This document shows, piece after piece, positions 39,530 through 51,717 of a stretch of 64,000 nucleotides of DNA. The notes beneath the pieces are model-generated. The model was not told the origin of the DNA and made no database searches. It was given only the letters and a program-made list of their open reading frames with translations. Location: contig JBBPUQ010000010.1 in the NCBI GenBank assembly GCA_038501195.1, forward strand, positions 3,780,001 through 3,844,000, given 5' to 3'. How positions within the stretch are numbered: position 1 is the first letter of the stretch; every line of letters starts with the position of its first letter. Source of the DNA: Nemania diffusa. Its lineage: Eukaryota; Ascomycota; Sordariomycetes; Xylariales; Xylariaceae. A program made the translations under genes and the position numbers.

Positions 39530-40505
39530 TTTTTATTTTTAATAAAAAAAAAACGACTAAATAAAATAAAAAGTTATTTAATATTATAAAAAACTTTTAA
39601 TAAAGTTTTATAGCTAAAATAAATAATTTTACTTTTTTATTTAAAAAAAATAAATTAGCTAATTGTTGAAAAATTTCTAAAACAGTTTTTTATTTTAAAT
39701 AAAAAATTCTTTTTGCTTATTTAAATATAGTTCATTTAATTTAGCTTCAATTATATATACGCAGCTATAATCGGCTAAACTAGCTATACTATTACTTTAA
39801 CAAATAGCTAACTGACTTACTTACTTATTAAGTGACCTATTTGTCAAGTAACCGACCTACCTACCAGTTAATTTGCCGACTTACCAGGTCACTTACTAGC
39901 CGGTTTACCTGCTAACCAAGTGACTTACCGGCCGACCTACTACTTTACTAGTTAGCCTACTGACTTGCTGGCCTATTAAGTAACCTATTAGTCAAGTGAC
40001 CAACCTACTTACTAGTCAACTTACCTACTTATCAATTAACCTACCTACCTGCTAGTCAGGTAGCTAACCAATCTACCGACTTGTTAAGTAATTGACTGAC
40101 TTACTTAGTGACTTGCTAGCTTACTAAGTGGGTCACTAGCCGGCCTACTTACTTGCTAAGTGACTAACTGACCTACTTGCTAAATAACCAACTGACTTAC
40201 TTACTTATTTACCTACTTATAAACCTAACTATAAGTTAACAAAAGCCTAAGACCTAGGGCTAAGATTGGAAAGCTAGAATTAGAAAAGCTAAAATTGAAA
40301 GCATTAAAAACGAAAGCAGTTCTCTTTTTTAGCTAAAAAGGAGTAAAAGCTGCATATATAAAGCGCTTATATAGCAAAACACACAGTTAGTAAAAAAGAG
40401 GTTAAAAGTAAAAGCTGTTTTTGTTTTTGATAGCTTGTCGAAAGTTTATATAATTTATAGCTTTTAAAAATAAAAGCTTTTTTGTTTTTAACTTTAAAAA
40501 ACTTT
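39530..40505. mobile_element. Roughly 1-kb insertion in the right inverted arm
   Basis: The reverse complement of the left arm continues without interruption from about 39530 to 40505, so the intervening 975 bp are an insertion. The outer parts are A+T-rich and the middle (39720-40450) is G+C-richer. A short shared string (TTTTA/TTTTAA) at both junctions may be a target duplication, but the ends are too A+T-rich to fix. No inverted termini or coding frame seen. It could be a small non-autonomous element or a satellite fragment. Confidence 0.45.
39797..40225. repeat. Degenerate ACTT/ACCT/GACT short-repeat array
   Basis: About 430 bp are built from imperfect 4-mers such as ACTT, ACCT, GACC and TACT, with recurring longer words TGACTTACTTACTTATT (near the start and again near the end), AAGTGAC and CTAACTGAC. 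There is no fixed period. It is the densest G+C remnant between 25.2 kb and 46 kb. Confidence 0.75.
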
Positions 40506-41534
40506 TAATATTATTTTTTAATATAAATTAAAAAAAACAATGTTATAATTAATATATTTTTTTAAAAAATAGCTAATTTATTAATAATTAAAGCTTAAAA
40601 ATAAAAAAAAAAAATTTATATTTATTAAATTAAATATAATTAAAAGTTTTATAATTATTTTTTAATTTATTAAAACTAAAATATTAATTATAAAAAATAT
40701 AAATTTAATTAATTTAATTTTTAAAAAAAATATAATTTAAAATTTAAAAAACTACAATAAAAAAATTATAATATTAAAAACTATTATAAATAAAACAAGT
40801 TTTTTTTAAATTATTTTATTATAAAAAATATATAAATTAATATTAATAATTTATTAAAATTAAAATAAGTTAATATAAATATTAAAATAAAATTATTATA
40901 AGTTTTTATTTTAAAAAAACTTATATTAATATATTAATAATTATTATAAATATAAATATAATAAAAAAATAAAAAAAAAAACTTTTAAACTATTGTATTT
41001 AATATTTATTAATAAATTTAATAAAATTATTATTATTTTATTTAATTAAAAAATAAATAATATAAAAAAATTAATATTAAAATATTATTATATATTATAT
41101 TATATTTTTAATATATTAAAAACTTAATTTTTTAATAATATTAAATTATTTATTTTTAAATTTATAAATATATTAAATTTATTAATAAATATTAAATATA
41201 AATAAAGTAATTTTTATTATTTATAAATATAAAATATTATAAAAAAAATAAATTATAATTTAAATTAAAAATTACATTTTTATATAAATAAATATTAAAA
41301 TAATTAAAATATATATATATTAATTTTAAATTTTATTTATAATTTTTTATAATATTTAATAATTAATATAATATTTTTAAAAATAATATTTAAAATTAAA
41401 TTTTATAATTATTTAATTTTTATATTTAAAAAAAAAATTTTTATAAATAAATAAATTAAATAAAAATAAAAATTAATTAATTAAATATAATAAATTTAAA
41501 ATTTTAAATATAAAACTATTAAAATTATATAAAA

Positions 41535-44500
41535 AAAAAAAAATTTTTAAATTAATAAAAATTAAAGATTTATTAATTTTTTTAAATATAATAAAATATT
41601 TTTATATAAAAAAAACTTTTTAATATATATTTTTATAATTTTTTTTAATTTATACTATTTTAAATTATTGAAAATTTTTAAATAAAAAAAATATAATTAT
41701 AAATTAAATATATTAAATTTATATAAAAAAAAAAATTTATTTTATATAAATAAATTAAAAAAAACAAATAATAATTTATTATTATAATAGTTATAAATTT
41801 TATTATTAATTAAAAAAATTAATAATAAATTAAAATTTAAAATAAATTAATTATTAAAATGAAAAATTTTTAATAAAATTAAAAAACTATAATATTAAAT
41901 TTTATAAAAAAAATATAATTTTAATTATATTTAATATTTTATAAAAAATTATAAAAATATATTTATTATATTAAATTATTATTATTTAAATAAATTAGTT
42001 AAATTAAAACTATTAATTAAATTATAATATTAAATTTAAATAATAATTATAAATAAATTTATAAAAAATTATAAAAATAATAATAAAACATTTAATTTAA
42101 ATATTAAAAATAAATTTAAATATTATATTTAATTAATTTTAATTTAATTTATATTAAACTTTTAATTTTTTAAAAAAAAATATAATAATTTATATAAATT
42201 ATAATGTTTAAAATAATTTATTTTAAAAAATTTATTTTATAAAATTTATTTTAAAAAAAACTTTAATTAAACTTTATAATTTTATTTATAATTTTATTTA
42301 TAATTTTATATATTTATATATTTTATATAATATATATATATAATTTAATATTTTTTTTTTTTTTTAAAATTTTTTAATTAATAAAATTAATTAATTAATT
42401 TTTATATTTTTTATAATAATAACAACTTTTATATTTATATTTAAAAAATATAATTAAATTAAATTATTTTTATAATATAATTATTTATTAATAAAAAAAG
42501 TTAATTTAAATTTTTTATATAATAATTATATTTTATTTAATAATAATTTTTTATTTATTTAAAATTATTATTATTATTTTAATTTATTATTTTAAATTAT
42601 TAATATAAAATAAATTTATAAAATTAATTTTTATTATTAATAAATTTTATAAATAATAAAATAATAAATAAAATTATTATTAAAATTATAATTAATTAAT
42701 TAATTAAACTTAATTAATTTTTAAATTTAACTTTAAATTTTTAAATAATAATATTTTTTTTAAAATATAAATAATATATTATATAAATAGTTTTATTTTA
42801 AATATATAATTAAAATAATTTATTTATTATATATAAATTATATAAAATAAATAATAGTTATATATTTAAATTAAATATTTATTAATAAATAAAAAATAAT
42901 TTCAAAATAATATTATAATTATAAAAAATATAAAATTTAATTAATTAATTTTATTAATTAAAAACTTTAAAATAAATTAAAAAAATAAAAAAAGTTAAAT
43001 TATATATATATATTATATAAAATATATAAATATATAAAATTATAAATAAAGTTATAAATAAAATTATAAAGTTTAATTAAAATTTTTTTAAAATAAATTA
43101 TTTTAAAAATTATAGTTATTATAAATTAATAAAAATTATAAAAATATATTATAATAAAATATATAAATTTTAGTTTATAATTAATAAAATAAATATAAAA
43201 ATTAATAGTTTATATAAATTATTATAATATTTATAAATAATTCTTTTTTAAAAAATAATTAAAAATATTAATAATTAATTATATTTTATTTTTAAAAGTT
43301 TTTTAATTAAAAATTAAATTAAAATATATTAATTAAAACAATATTTATTATTATTATTATTTATAAATAAATAAATTATTTATTATAGTTTTCATTAATT
43401 ATAATAATTTTTAAACTTTTATAAAAATATTAAAATTAAATAAAATTTAAATATAATAATATATTTTTTTTTTTAAACTTTATTATTAAAAATTTAAAAG
43501 AAATAAAAATAAATTAATTTTTTTTATATTATTTTAATTATATAAATAATATATATTTTAATATAAGTTTTTTTTTATATTAAAAAAACATTTAATATAT
43601 AATATATAATTATTAAAAAATAAAATATAAATTTAAAACTTTTATTAAAATAATTATTAATTAAAAGTTTATATTTATTAATAACTTTTAATTTAATTTA
43701 TATTATTATATTAAAATTAAAAAATATAATTTTATTATATTTTATTTTATAAAGTTTTATATAATTATATATTAAAGTTTAAATTATTTATTAAAAATAA
43801 TTTTATTTTAAAAATAATATTAATAATATAAAATTAATTAAATAAATTAAAAGCTATATAAAATAAATTAATAAAATATAATTAAAATGTAATTAAAAAT
43901 TAAATTAAATATTATAATAATATATATAAATTAATAAATTATAATAAAAATTAATTAATTATATTATTAATTAAATATTTTAAATTTAAAAAATGTTTAT
44001 TATAAATTAATTTTTAAATATATTAAATTATTTAAAATTATTAATAAAGTTAGTTTATAAATTTATTATTTTTAATTTTTTATATAATATATTTATTTTT
44101 ATTTTATATTTTTATTTCATTATTAAAACTTTAAAAAATTAATAATATAAATAAATTATTTATATTTAATATAAAAAATAATAATATAAAATAAAAAATA
44201 AAAAATATAATAAAAAATTCAATTTATAAAAAAGATTTATATTTTAAAATTAAATAAAAAAAACTAGTTAATTTAATATAATTAATAAATATTAATTATT
44301 AATATATTTATTATTAAAGTTATAATAAATTTAAATAAAAAACTTAAAAAAAATAATTTATTAAAAATTTAAAAAAAAACTATTTATTATATTATAATAA
44401 AAATATATTAAAATTATTAAAAAAAACTTTTTAATTAATTAATTAAAATTATTAATAAAATTAATAAAATAACATAAATTAAAATTTTTATAAAAAAGTT

Positions 44501-46020
44501 TTTATAATAAAAATTAAATTTATTTTTTTAAATAATAATTTATATTTTTATAATAAATTATATATAAAACTTTATTAAAAAACTTAAAAAATAAAATTAA
44601 AAATATTTTAACATATTATTAACTTTTTATATATTTTAAAATGTTTTATATTATTATTATTTTTATAATAAATTGTTTTTATTTTTTTTATAAAATAATA
44701 TATAATTAATATTAAAAAGTTAAAAATAAAATATAATAATATAATAATATTAAATATATTAATTAATATTTAATTTAAATTAAAAATAAATATAAAAAAT
44801 AAATAAAATAATTTATTTATAATATTAATAATAAAAAAAAAATAATTTATTAAATTAAAATTTTATATTAATAAATTAAAAATTAATATTTAATATAACA
44901 TTTTAAAATTAATAATTAATATAAAAATTATTAATAAATATAAATAAAATTATTTATTTTTATAATAAAAACTTTAATAATAAAATAAAAAACAATAAAA
45001 TATAAAAATAAAATATAATAAAAACATTTTAAAAAATAATATTATATTTTAATAATTTTGTAATAAAATAAAATTAAAATATATTAAATAACGCTTTTTT
45101 TTATTATAAATAATAATATTATTTAAATTATTATTATATTTTTATTTTAAAATAAATAAATTAATATTAAACTTTAAACTTTTATATAAATAAATTATAT
45201 TAAATATTATTATAACAAAGAATTAATTTTTTAATTATAAAATAAAATTATTTATTAATTTATAAATATTATCGCTTTTTTAATAATTATTATATATAAA
45301 GTTTAATATTTTTAAATTAAAAAAAATTATAAAAATATTTAAAATAAAAACAATATATTAATAAAATAATTATAATTTAAAACTTATTTTAATATTTAAA
45401 TTAATAATTATAAATATAAATAATTTAATAATATAAAAATATATTAAAAATAATAATAATAAATAATAATAAAAAAACAAGTTTATTAAATAAAAATTAA
45501 TAAAATTAATATTATTTTTTAAAATATAAAAAAATAAAAAAAAATTTAATAAATTTATAGTTTTATTTATTTTTATTTATATATAAAACTATATTAATAA
45601 AAAAATAACTTATTTTTAAAAATTAATAATTTATAAAATATTTAAATATTTATATATAACTATATATTATTTATATTTTTAATTAATTAAATTAATAAAT
45701 TATTTAATTAATTTATAATTAATTTTTATAATTAAATTTAAAATAACTTAAATTAAAAAAAAATTTAATTAGTAAAATTTAAAAATTAACATTTAAAAAA
45801 GTATTAATATATTTATATATATATTGTTTTATATATATTTTAAAAAAGATTTTTTTTTTTAAGTTTTAATTTTATATAATATATATTATTAACTATATAT
45901 TATTTATTATATTATATTTAATTTATAATTTTTTTTACTTTATAACAAAATTTACTTTTTTAAAAAAAACTTGAAATTCATATATAAAAAATATCTATTA
46001 ATTATATAAATAATATAGCT
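41535..46020. other. A+T-rich sequence up to the island border
   Basis: Nearly pure A/T, apart from the palindrome listed separately. No reading frame, LTR end or G+C remnant was recognised. The composition changes within a few tens of bases near 46020-46040, where normal promoter-like sequence of the HET gene begins. Confidence 0.5.
42225..43110. repeat. Inverted repeat with ~200-bp arms
   Basis: The stretch around 42230-42430 recurs as reverse complement at about 42900-43110 (for example TATAATTTTATTTATAATTT at 42284 and its complement near 43050), with about 470 bp between the arms. No terminal motif or target duplication is identifiable, so it may be a decayed MITE or a rearranged repeat. 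Confidence 0.6.
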
Positions 46021-46356
46021 AGTATTAAATAGTCCGTACAGCGCACTAAAAAGAGCTTGTTAGATAATTCCCTCAGATTAGAGCTAGTCACCAATACAAC
46101 ACCAGAGCACATGCACCAAATCTGACATTGAGAGAGGCTCAAATCCAAAAGTTAACCTACCCCTCTCACAAGACGTGTAGTAACAACAGGTTTTGTGGGT
46201 CTATCTCTATATGGCCCACCGTCCACTCAGCCACCCAACCAAACCCATCTCTACAGCTGCTCAAATATGTCTTCCAAGTCCTCACAGCTACCCAGTCAGT
46301 TGCTCAATGCTTCACACAATAGATTTCGTTACTGAATCCCAATTACGCCCAACATC
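46021..46356 (+). promoter_or_regulatory. Upstream region of the HET gene
   Basis: 336 bp of normal composition between the edge of the A+T-rich island and the first ATG of the HET gene. Short overlapping frames here are chance. It holds C/A-rich stretches and no TATA box that I would defend. The HET gene therefore has only about 0.3 kb of non-RIP sequence before it. Confidence 0.3.
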
Positions 46357-48266
46357 ATGCGCCTTCTCAATACTACTAAGTACGAACTAATTGAACCAAA
46401 CGACATCCCTAACCCTTTCCCTCAGTATGCGATTCTTTCTCACACGTGGATATCACCAAGGGATGAAATCACCTATCAAGATCTCAAGCAAAGAAAGGGG
46501 GATATAAAGAATGACGTCTTCAAGCAAAAAGGCTGGGCAAAGCTGACGAAATATTGCGACCGCGCGGCAAGGGACGGGTGGCAGTGGGCTTGGATGGATA
46601 CCTGTTGCATCGACAACACTAATCCAGCCGACACACAAGATGCCATCAACGCCATGTTTCGCTGGTATCAGAATGCTAGCATATGTTATGCATATCTTGA
46701 GGATGTGGATGTAAACAAGGTCCTCGACCGCCCAGGCGACACAAACGGCATCTTCCCGATGGATCGAGACCTTGACGACATTGCAGACAAGGACAATATT
46801 ACCGATCCTACCAGCTTTCCTCACGAGGCTCTCGAGGCCTTCGTTGTCAAGGCTAAATGGTTCACGCGGGGTTGGACTCTGCAGGAGCTGTTAGCTCCCC
46901 CGTATCTCGTTTTTGTAGATCTCGCGTGGCGCCGCATTGGCACTCGAGAGAGCTGGGCGGATGAGATCAAGAAAGCTACCAAGATCGATGCCAAGCATTT
47001 GATATACTTTAACCCAGAAGACTTCGTTTCGTGTTCTATCGCCATGAGATTTTCTTGGGCCTCTTCCCGTAAAACAACAGTCGAAGAAGATGAGTCGTAT
47101 TCGTTACTGGGCTTGCTTGGGATCAGCTTGCCCCTAATCTATGGCGAGGGGAGGCTGCGGGCTTTTAACAGACTTCAACGTGAGTTGATAACTATTTACA
47201 ATGACGACTCCATATTCGCTTGGAAGGCTCCGCGGCAAAACAAGCAATTCCCCGGAACACGCTGGACAGGTGAGGCTTTTACTAACAGAGAATCACTTAA
47301 AGACAAGTCGATTAACCTTTGTCTACAGGCCACAGGCCAGGAGGGGGAATATTGGCACCATCCATACAAGAGTTTTGGGACGCATTCTCTGTCATATCGT
47401 TTGGCTTTTACGGAAATAGATTCTCGATGACAAATCGAGGTCTAGAAATCAATGCAAAGCGATGGAGACGCAAGGACGATCCTGGAAAGTGCCTTATTCG
47501 CCTCAACTGCGGGTTTGAACTCGCTAGACACATTGGGATTCCTCTTAGCCACGTCAATGGTTCGTATGAAAGGATAAAGGTTGAAGAGCTTCACGATATG
47601 AAAACAATTGACTTAAGTGAGTGGGAAGAAGAACACGGAAACCAGTCTACTTTCATTCAAGCAACTAACAACCTAGGCGTCCTCCCTCCCTCGTCAATAT
47701 TTGCTCTTAAATATCCTGATCAGATTAGTATTGGCGAGAAATATCTTATCAATTTTGGTAGGGATATGGGCCCCATAAATATGCAGCACTTGGCCGAGAG
47801 CTTTCTAGACTATGGTCTCAAAAAGGATGAAATCTTCATTGAACCTAACCAACTTATATTTATCAACATTGTATTGCAATGTGCGGCTGGTAAATCGGAA
47901 CTAGATCTCATCATCAATCTTACTGACTACGGATTTCCTTCGGCTGGTATATTGGCAAGAGGAGAAGAAAACTGGGAGCGGTTTGAGGATCCAATGGGAC
48001 AGGCTTTAGCCAAGTACGAGAGTTTGGCAGATTGGCTACATTACAAGGTTCCTCCGGTGTATCCCGTGGTTGCCCTGGAAGAGACTGATAGTGTCATTGG
48101 TATCTACCTTTTCCCCAGGCCCTCGTTGGGAAGATTGCTCAAGCTGCCGCTGGAGAAAGTGAAGCCCGTTCCACCAAGGGAGTATATACTTAAAGTTACC
48201 ATCGAAGAAGATTCTGGGCCGGTTGGTCCAGGATTCTCTAGCAGAAAGAGAAAACGGAGCACATAA
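46357..48266 (+). CDS. HET-domain (heterokaryon incompatibility) protein, 616 aa, one intron
   Basis: Exon 1 is 46357-47269 and exon 2 is 47329-48266. The 59-bp intron has donor GTGAGG, a branch-like CTAAC and acceptor CTACAG, and splicing restores one frame of 616 codons plus stop. Visible HET motifs in order: MRLLNTTKYEL at the N terminus, YAILSHTW (residues 24-31), the block ending WMDTCCID (about 79-86) with INAMFRWY after it, WFTRGWTLQELLAP (about 168-181) and LLGISLPLIYGEG (about 258-270). After the splice come GILAPSIQEF and FSMTNRGLEI, the usual conserved tail. HET domains act in non-self recognition and cell death on hyphal fusion in filamentous fungi; the specific partner cannot be deduced. 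There are no NACHT, WD or ankyrin repeats. It converges on the next gene, with only 103 bp between stops. Confidence 0.9.
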
Positions 48267-48369
48267 TATGTGCCTTGCAAAAGATCAACACAAGTCAACC
48301 TTGACGCCCGGTTCGCTTGCTTAATTTGCGATGGCAAACGGGAGACTAAGATCAGCCTGCTGGGCTACT

Positions 48370-49299
48370 TTACGCGGTCGCTACCGTTGGTTGCTGCAGT
48401 CTGTCTCTGTCTTGCCCACTCGCCAGGTCTCCTGGTTCCTCGATGAGGGCTAGGACATGGCGGAGATCAAAACCGCCGAGGCAATAACCGTCGGCCTCGT
48501 CGCACACCCAGCGAAGCTTCTTTCGAAGCGAGCCCTTTGCGTCTGAGTTGGCACCGGCGCGGCGCTGTTCTTCGGGTGTCATGGACTCCACGATGCGCAC
48601 CACGGTATCTGCCAGACAGGTTTCGTGCTGAAACCCCATGCGCACCTCACGGCCGAGCGTGTCGCCGGCCAGTAGGACCATCTTGGCAATCTTGCACAGC
48701 GTCTCAAGCGCACCGAGCTTCGTCCCGTAGGAACTCTCAGCAGACGTCTCCTCCTCGATAGACTCGATGCACGATACCAAATCAGCGCAGGCATCGAACG
48801 CCGCCTCGTACTGCTCGCTGCCTCTCCCTTCGGTGTACTCGCTCGAGTTCAGAATGTGCCACGCGTCTGTGCTGTATTGGTCGAAGTCAATCACCCGTGT
48901 CCGTAACGCCTGCACCTGCTGCTGGTAATATGATGTGACGGCGGCCTGTGCTGGAGCCGACACTGAGGCCAGGCTGGTCAGGATAAGTCGCACCGCGTCT
49001 TCGTCAAGCTGGGATATCATGTAATCGCAGCTCGGAACCGGGTTTGCCGCGGCGGGGGAAGGAGGACCAGGGAGGGTAGGGACAGGCGGTTGCCCATCGT
49101 ACGAAGCGAAGTAGCTAGATGGACCGGGCGGGTGATAGAAGACAGGCTGCCCGAATGGCGTGGCATCGGCGTGGTGTGGTAGAAATGCGCCGGCGGATTG
49201 CCGATGAGAGGGAGACCAGCAACTGACACAGTCTGGCTCTCCACAGCCGCAGCCATCGCAATGGACTTCTTGTCTAATTCTTTTGGTAGGCCGAGACAT
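48370..49299 (-). CDS. Conserved-looking protein of unknown function, 309 aa
   Basis: Single-exon frame with noticeably higher G+C than its neighbours, starting at ATG 49299. The N terminus has a basic stretch (RPTKRIRQ) that could be a nuclear signal, and then a cysteine cluster CDGCGCGEPDCVSC (residues 14-27) that could bind metal. A Pro/Ser/Ala-rich linker runs to about residue 90. The C-terminal two thirds (about 93-295) look like a helical domain beginning MISQLDEDAVRLILTSLASV and containing SYYQQQVQALRTRVIDFDQY. Its layout vaguely recalls Cut8/STS1-type nuclear proteasome tethers, but I see no decisive motif and do not assign it. It could also be a regulator, since basic-cysteine N termini occur there, although the Zn2Cys6 spacing is not met. 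It is convergent with the HET gene. Confidence 0.65.
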   Translation of the reverse strand: MSRPTKRIRQEVHCDGCGCGEPDCVSCWSPSHRQSAGAFLPHHADATPFGQPVFYHPPGPSSYFASYDGQPPVPTLPGPPSPAAANPVPSCDYMISQLDEDAVRLILTSLASVSAPAQAAVTSYYQQQVQALRTRVIDFDQYSTDAWHILNSSEYTEGRGSEQYEAAFDACADLVSCIESIEEETSAESSYGTKLGALETLCKIAKMVLLAGDTLGREVRMGFQHETCLADTVVRIVESMTPEEQRRAGANSDAKGSLRKKLRWVCDEADGYCLGGFDLRHVLALIEEPGDLASGQDRDRLQQPTVATA

Positions 49300-51717
49300 G
49301 ATATTATGTAGCTGTATATAGACAAGACTAGGTAGGTCACCAAGATGTGCGGTTACGAAAAGGTAGTAGATATCGAGATATCTCGGACGTAGGAGGCTCG
49401 ATAAACGCGTATACCAGGAGAAGACGCGTCGTATTTATTTGAAGTGTTCTATCTGGTCTGTGCACCTTGCTCATTTCGAAATCTGCTAGGTAGTCTAGGT
49501 AGGCTACTCTGTACACGCTCTATTTCAAGTAATTGATTGCCTCAGGTTTTTAGAAACGAAGTGCTAATATCGCCAGATGATCTCTCAACCTACATACGCC
49601 TCGAATTCATCCTACATGTGCCATGCCCCCACTTAGTTTGATTATTTAAGCACTACTGCGTACCTACGTACACAGCGATCACTTATTTCTACCGAATTAT
49701 TTGCTATACTTACTTAACAGGTTGAAATAGTAGGAAATAATAAATAAAGCAGTAGGTTAAGCATTAATGAAGTGGTAGGTAGGTGAAGTGGTAAGTAGGT
49801 GGTAAGTTAAGGGGTAGAGAAAGATATTTAAATTTTGGCTTTATTTGTGGCTAAGTAGTATGGCTTGGTGTGGGTCTAAGTAAATAGGTTAATCTCCATT
49901 TACGAAATACTTACCCCTAACGGTTCTTGTTTGTCTTTCTCTGTCGCGAGAATAGCTGGTACCTACGTATCTAATTGCGTGCCGCCACGTCTCTAATTAA
50001 TTACCTTGTCGACGCGACGCTGCCCATGAATTTGTAGAAGCCGGCTCCAGGTCAAACACGATGTTGTGTATGTGCTGCGGACCAGCCAACCGGCGCATAT
50101 GTATTCCGTATCAGGTGTTGAGGGAATGATCTGGAAGGCTTCGCACCTCCTATAACCAATCGTTGTTAGTTTAAACCCTTATCTTCCGTCTTGGGAGATA
50201 GATGTCGCCGCCTCATAATAGCATAAACCCTTCACCCAAAACACCAGCGTGTTCCTCGTCATGAACGGCAAAAACCATTGCTGTCGCAAGCGCTAGTGGA
50301 TACAGGTCACGCCATAGTGGCTGTAGACTTCCCTCAAGACACCTCTCAACAGGACAAGAAGAGGTAGCTCGATGCGACTGAGGGATGTGTTGCCCGCGAG
50401 AGAAACTCGATTGATGCAGGCGGCCACATGCCCGCCTAGAGATGAGGACGGATATGTAAAAGCTGGTGGGTAAAGGCAAGATATGGCTACGTGTCCTGGC
50501 AGAGGTCCGCTAATAAAGGAGCCCGTACAGATGATATTACGACAGCCACCGCCTAATCCTACCAACCCTCCCAGCCCGAAGACTTTATTAATCCGGTCGA
50601 TCTAGGTCTGCGTCCCGCATCCCTCCACACGTCTGTCCCCGAGCGACTCGAGGTTCTCTGATTAGACTAGGGGGAACACTACCGGTCGGATAGCTACCTC
50701 TGTTGTTCGAACTGAGTTCCTGCTTTGAGGAACCTGAGAAGTGCGGCACCGGAGTTGCTCCATACACGAGACGATGATGGGTTTGTCGTTCCGTAGGCGC
50801 CGACTTCACAGGCCGGATCTATCACGGTATTAGACGGTATTAATATCACACCTAATTCAGGCCAATCGTCGGGAAGAGGTCTAGTCAAGGAACCATGCTA
50901 CAGATGTCCGGAATTGGGCTTGAATAATATCCTTATGCGCAAGACTAATGAGAGATTTCCTGACGATATAGCCAACCTGTTTGTGGTATTAGTAGGGGCC
51001 GTAATTCGCCTCGGCCATTAGAAGATGGAGTGTGGGAAAATGCCTCTTTGCAGAACCTCGAGATAGAAGCGGTAGACGAAATTGGTATGGAAATGGATTT
51101 CTGCGCTTCTAGTTTTCCGATCTCGACACGGTTGAATCGTCCGAAGCACACTGAGAAACAACCAACGGCTAAGCATACTGTTCCGAGCACTTCCGCGCCT
51201 AACTTTAGAGTCAGCAACATAACACCTGATGCGCCTTATTGATATAACTATTTCACATCATTTCCTCAACAACAAGCTCAGCTTTTTACTATAGAAAACC
51301 ACCAAATGGCCAATCTTGGGGGTTTCATGTGCCCATTCGCCGCCGAGTTCAGGGACAAGGCCGGGGATCAATAAGCGGCAACGAATCAATGCCTTGGTAG
51401 TTCCATGTCATATCTACGCAAGTTTGATATTGAATAAGATATCCCGTTCCTAAATAGGTAATTCATACAAGAATAGTCTGCATTGTAATAGTGTCTATGG
51501 GTTGGGACACTATCTCCTAGACCCCTCCCCCCTCCCCGCCTCCTCCCACAAGAAGGACCAAAAAGGAATATCGTTCAAAGTGTTCATTATAATAGGGAAA
51601 CTACCTAATCACGGTAAAGCTATGTTATATGTCAAATGCTCATACCAGATTAAAGTTTCAACCGGGTTCTTTTGGTAGTAGGTATATATACTTCATAGCT
51701 AGTGAGGTACTGGCGCA
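49300..51717. other. 2.4-kb intergenic stretch without a recognisable gene
   Basis: Normal composition with only short frames. A 91-codon frame on the minus strand (51220 to 50945, ATG start) has a hydrophobic N terminus resembling a signal peptide, and another of 88 codons lies at 50479-50213; neither has a recognisable domain. A TAGG/TAAG-rich stretch lies at about 49765-49815 and a pyrimidine-rich C tract at about 51520-51550. It may contain decayed gene or transposon remnants; nothing can be named. Confidence 0.4.

Larger units (their letters stand above)
37480..41535 (-). repeat. Right arm of the large inverted repeat
   Basis: Reverse complement of 25165-28130, interrupted by a foreign segment at about 39530-40505 and containing an 84-bp tandem duplication at 38741-38906. 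The right end is given by the last good match, near 41535. Together the arms could form a hairpin with stems of about 3 kb around the 9.3-kb centre. Confidence 0.65.
300..46020. other. RIP-type A+T-rich heterochromatin-like island
   Basis: About 45.7 kb of almost pure A and T, with stop codons in all frames and only one chance frame above 60 codons in the extreme A+T parts. Duplicated segments inside it (LTR pairs, direct repeats, inverted arms) differ almost exclusively by C to T and G to A transitions, often CA to TA and TG to TA, as expected from RIP. It is filled with nested transposons listed separately. Small islands of higher G+C remain at 20108-20382, 22266-25163 and 39720-40450. Such blocks in ascomycetes are typically H3K9me3 heterochromatin and may be pericentromeric, centromeric or subtelomeric; the sequence alone does not decide which. 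No telomere repeat was seen. Confidence 0.9.

Noticed and set aside
300..46020. Mitochondrial DNA insertion or contig, suggested by extreme A+T content
   Set aside because: No mitochondrial genes, tRNAs or rRNAs; instead LTR pairs with target duplications and RIP-type transitions typical of nuclear DNA.
1..46020. CRISPR array or prokaryotic-type operons
   Set aside because: No regularly spaced identical repeats with unique spacers; introns and gene families are fungal.
50213..51242. Several 65-90 codon frames on both strands, one with a signal-peptide-like start (51220-50945)
   Set aside because: Overlapping on both strands with no recognisable domain or supporting introns; mentioned only in the intergenic description.
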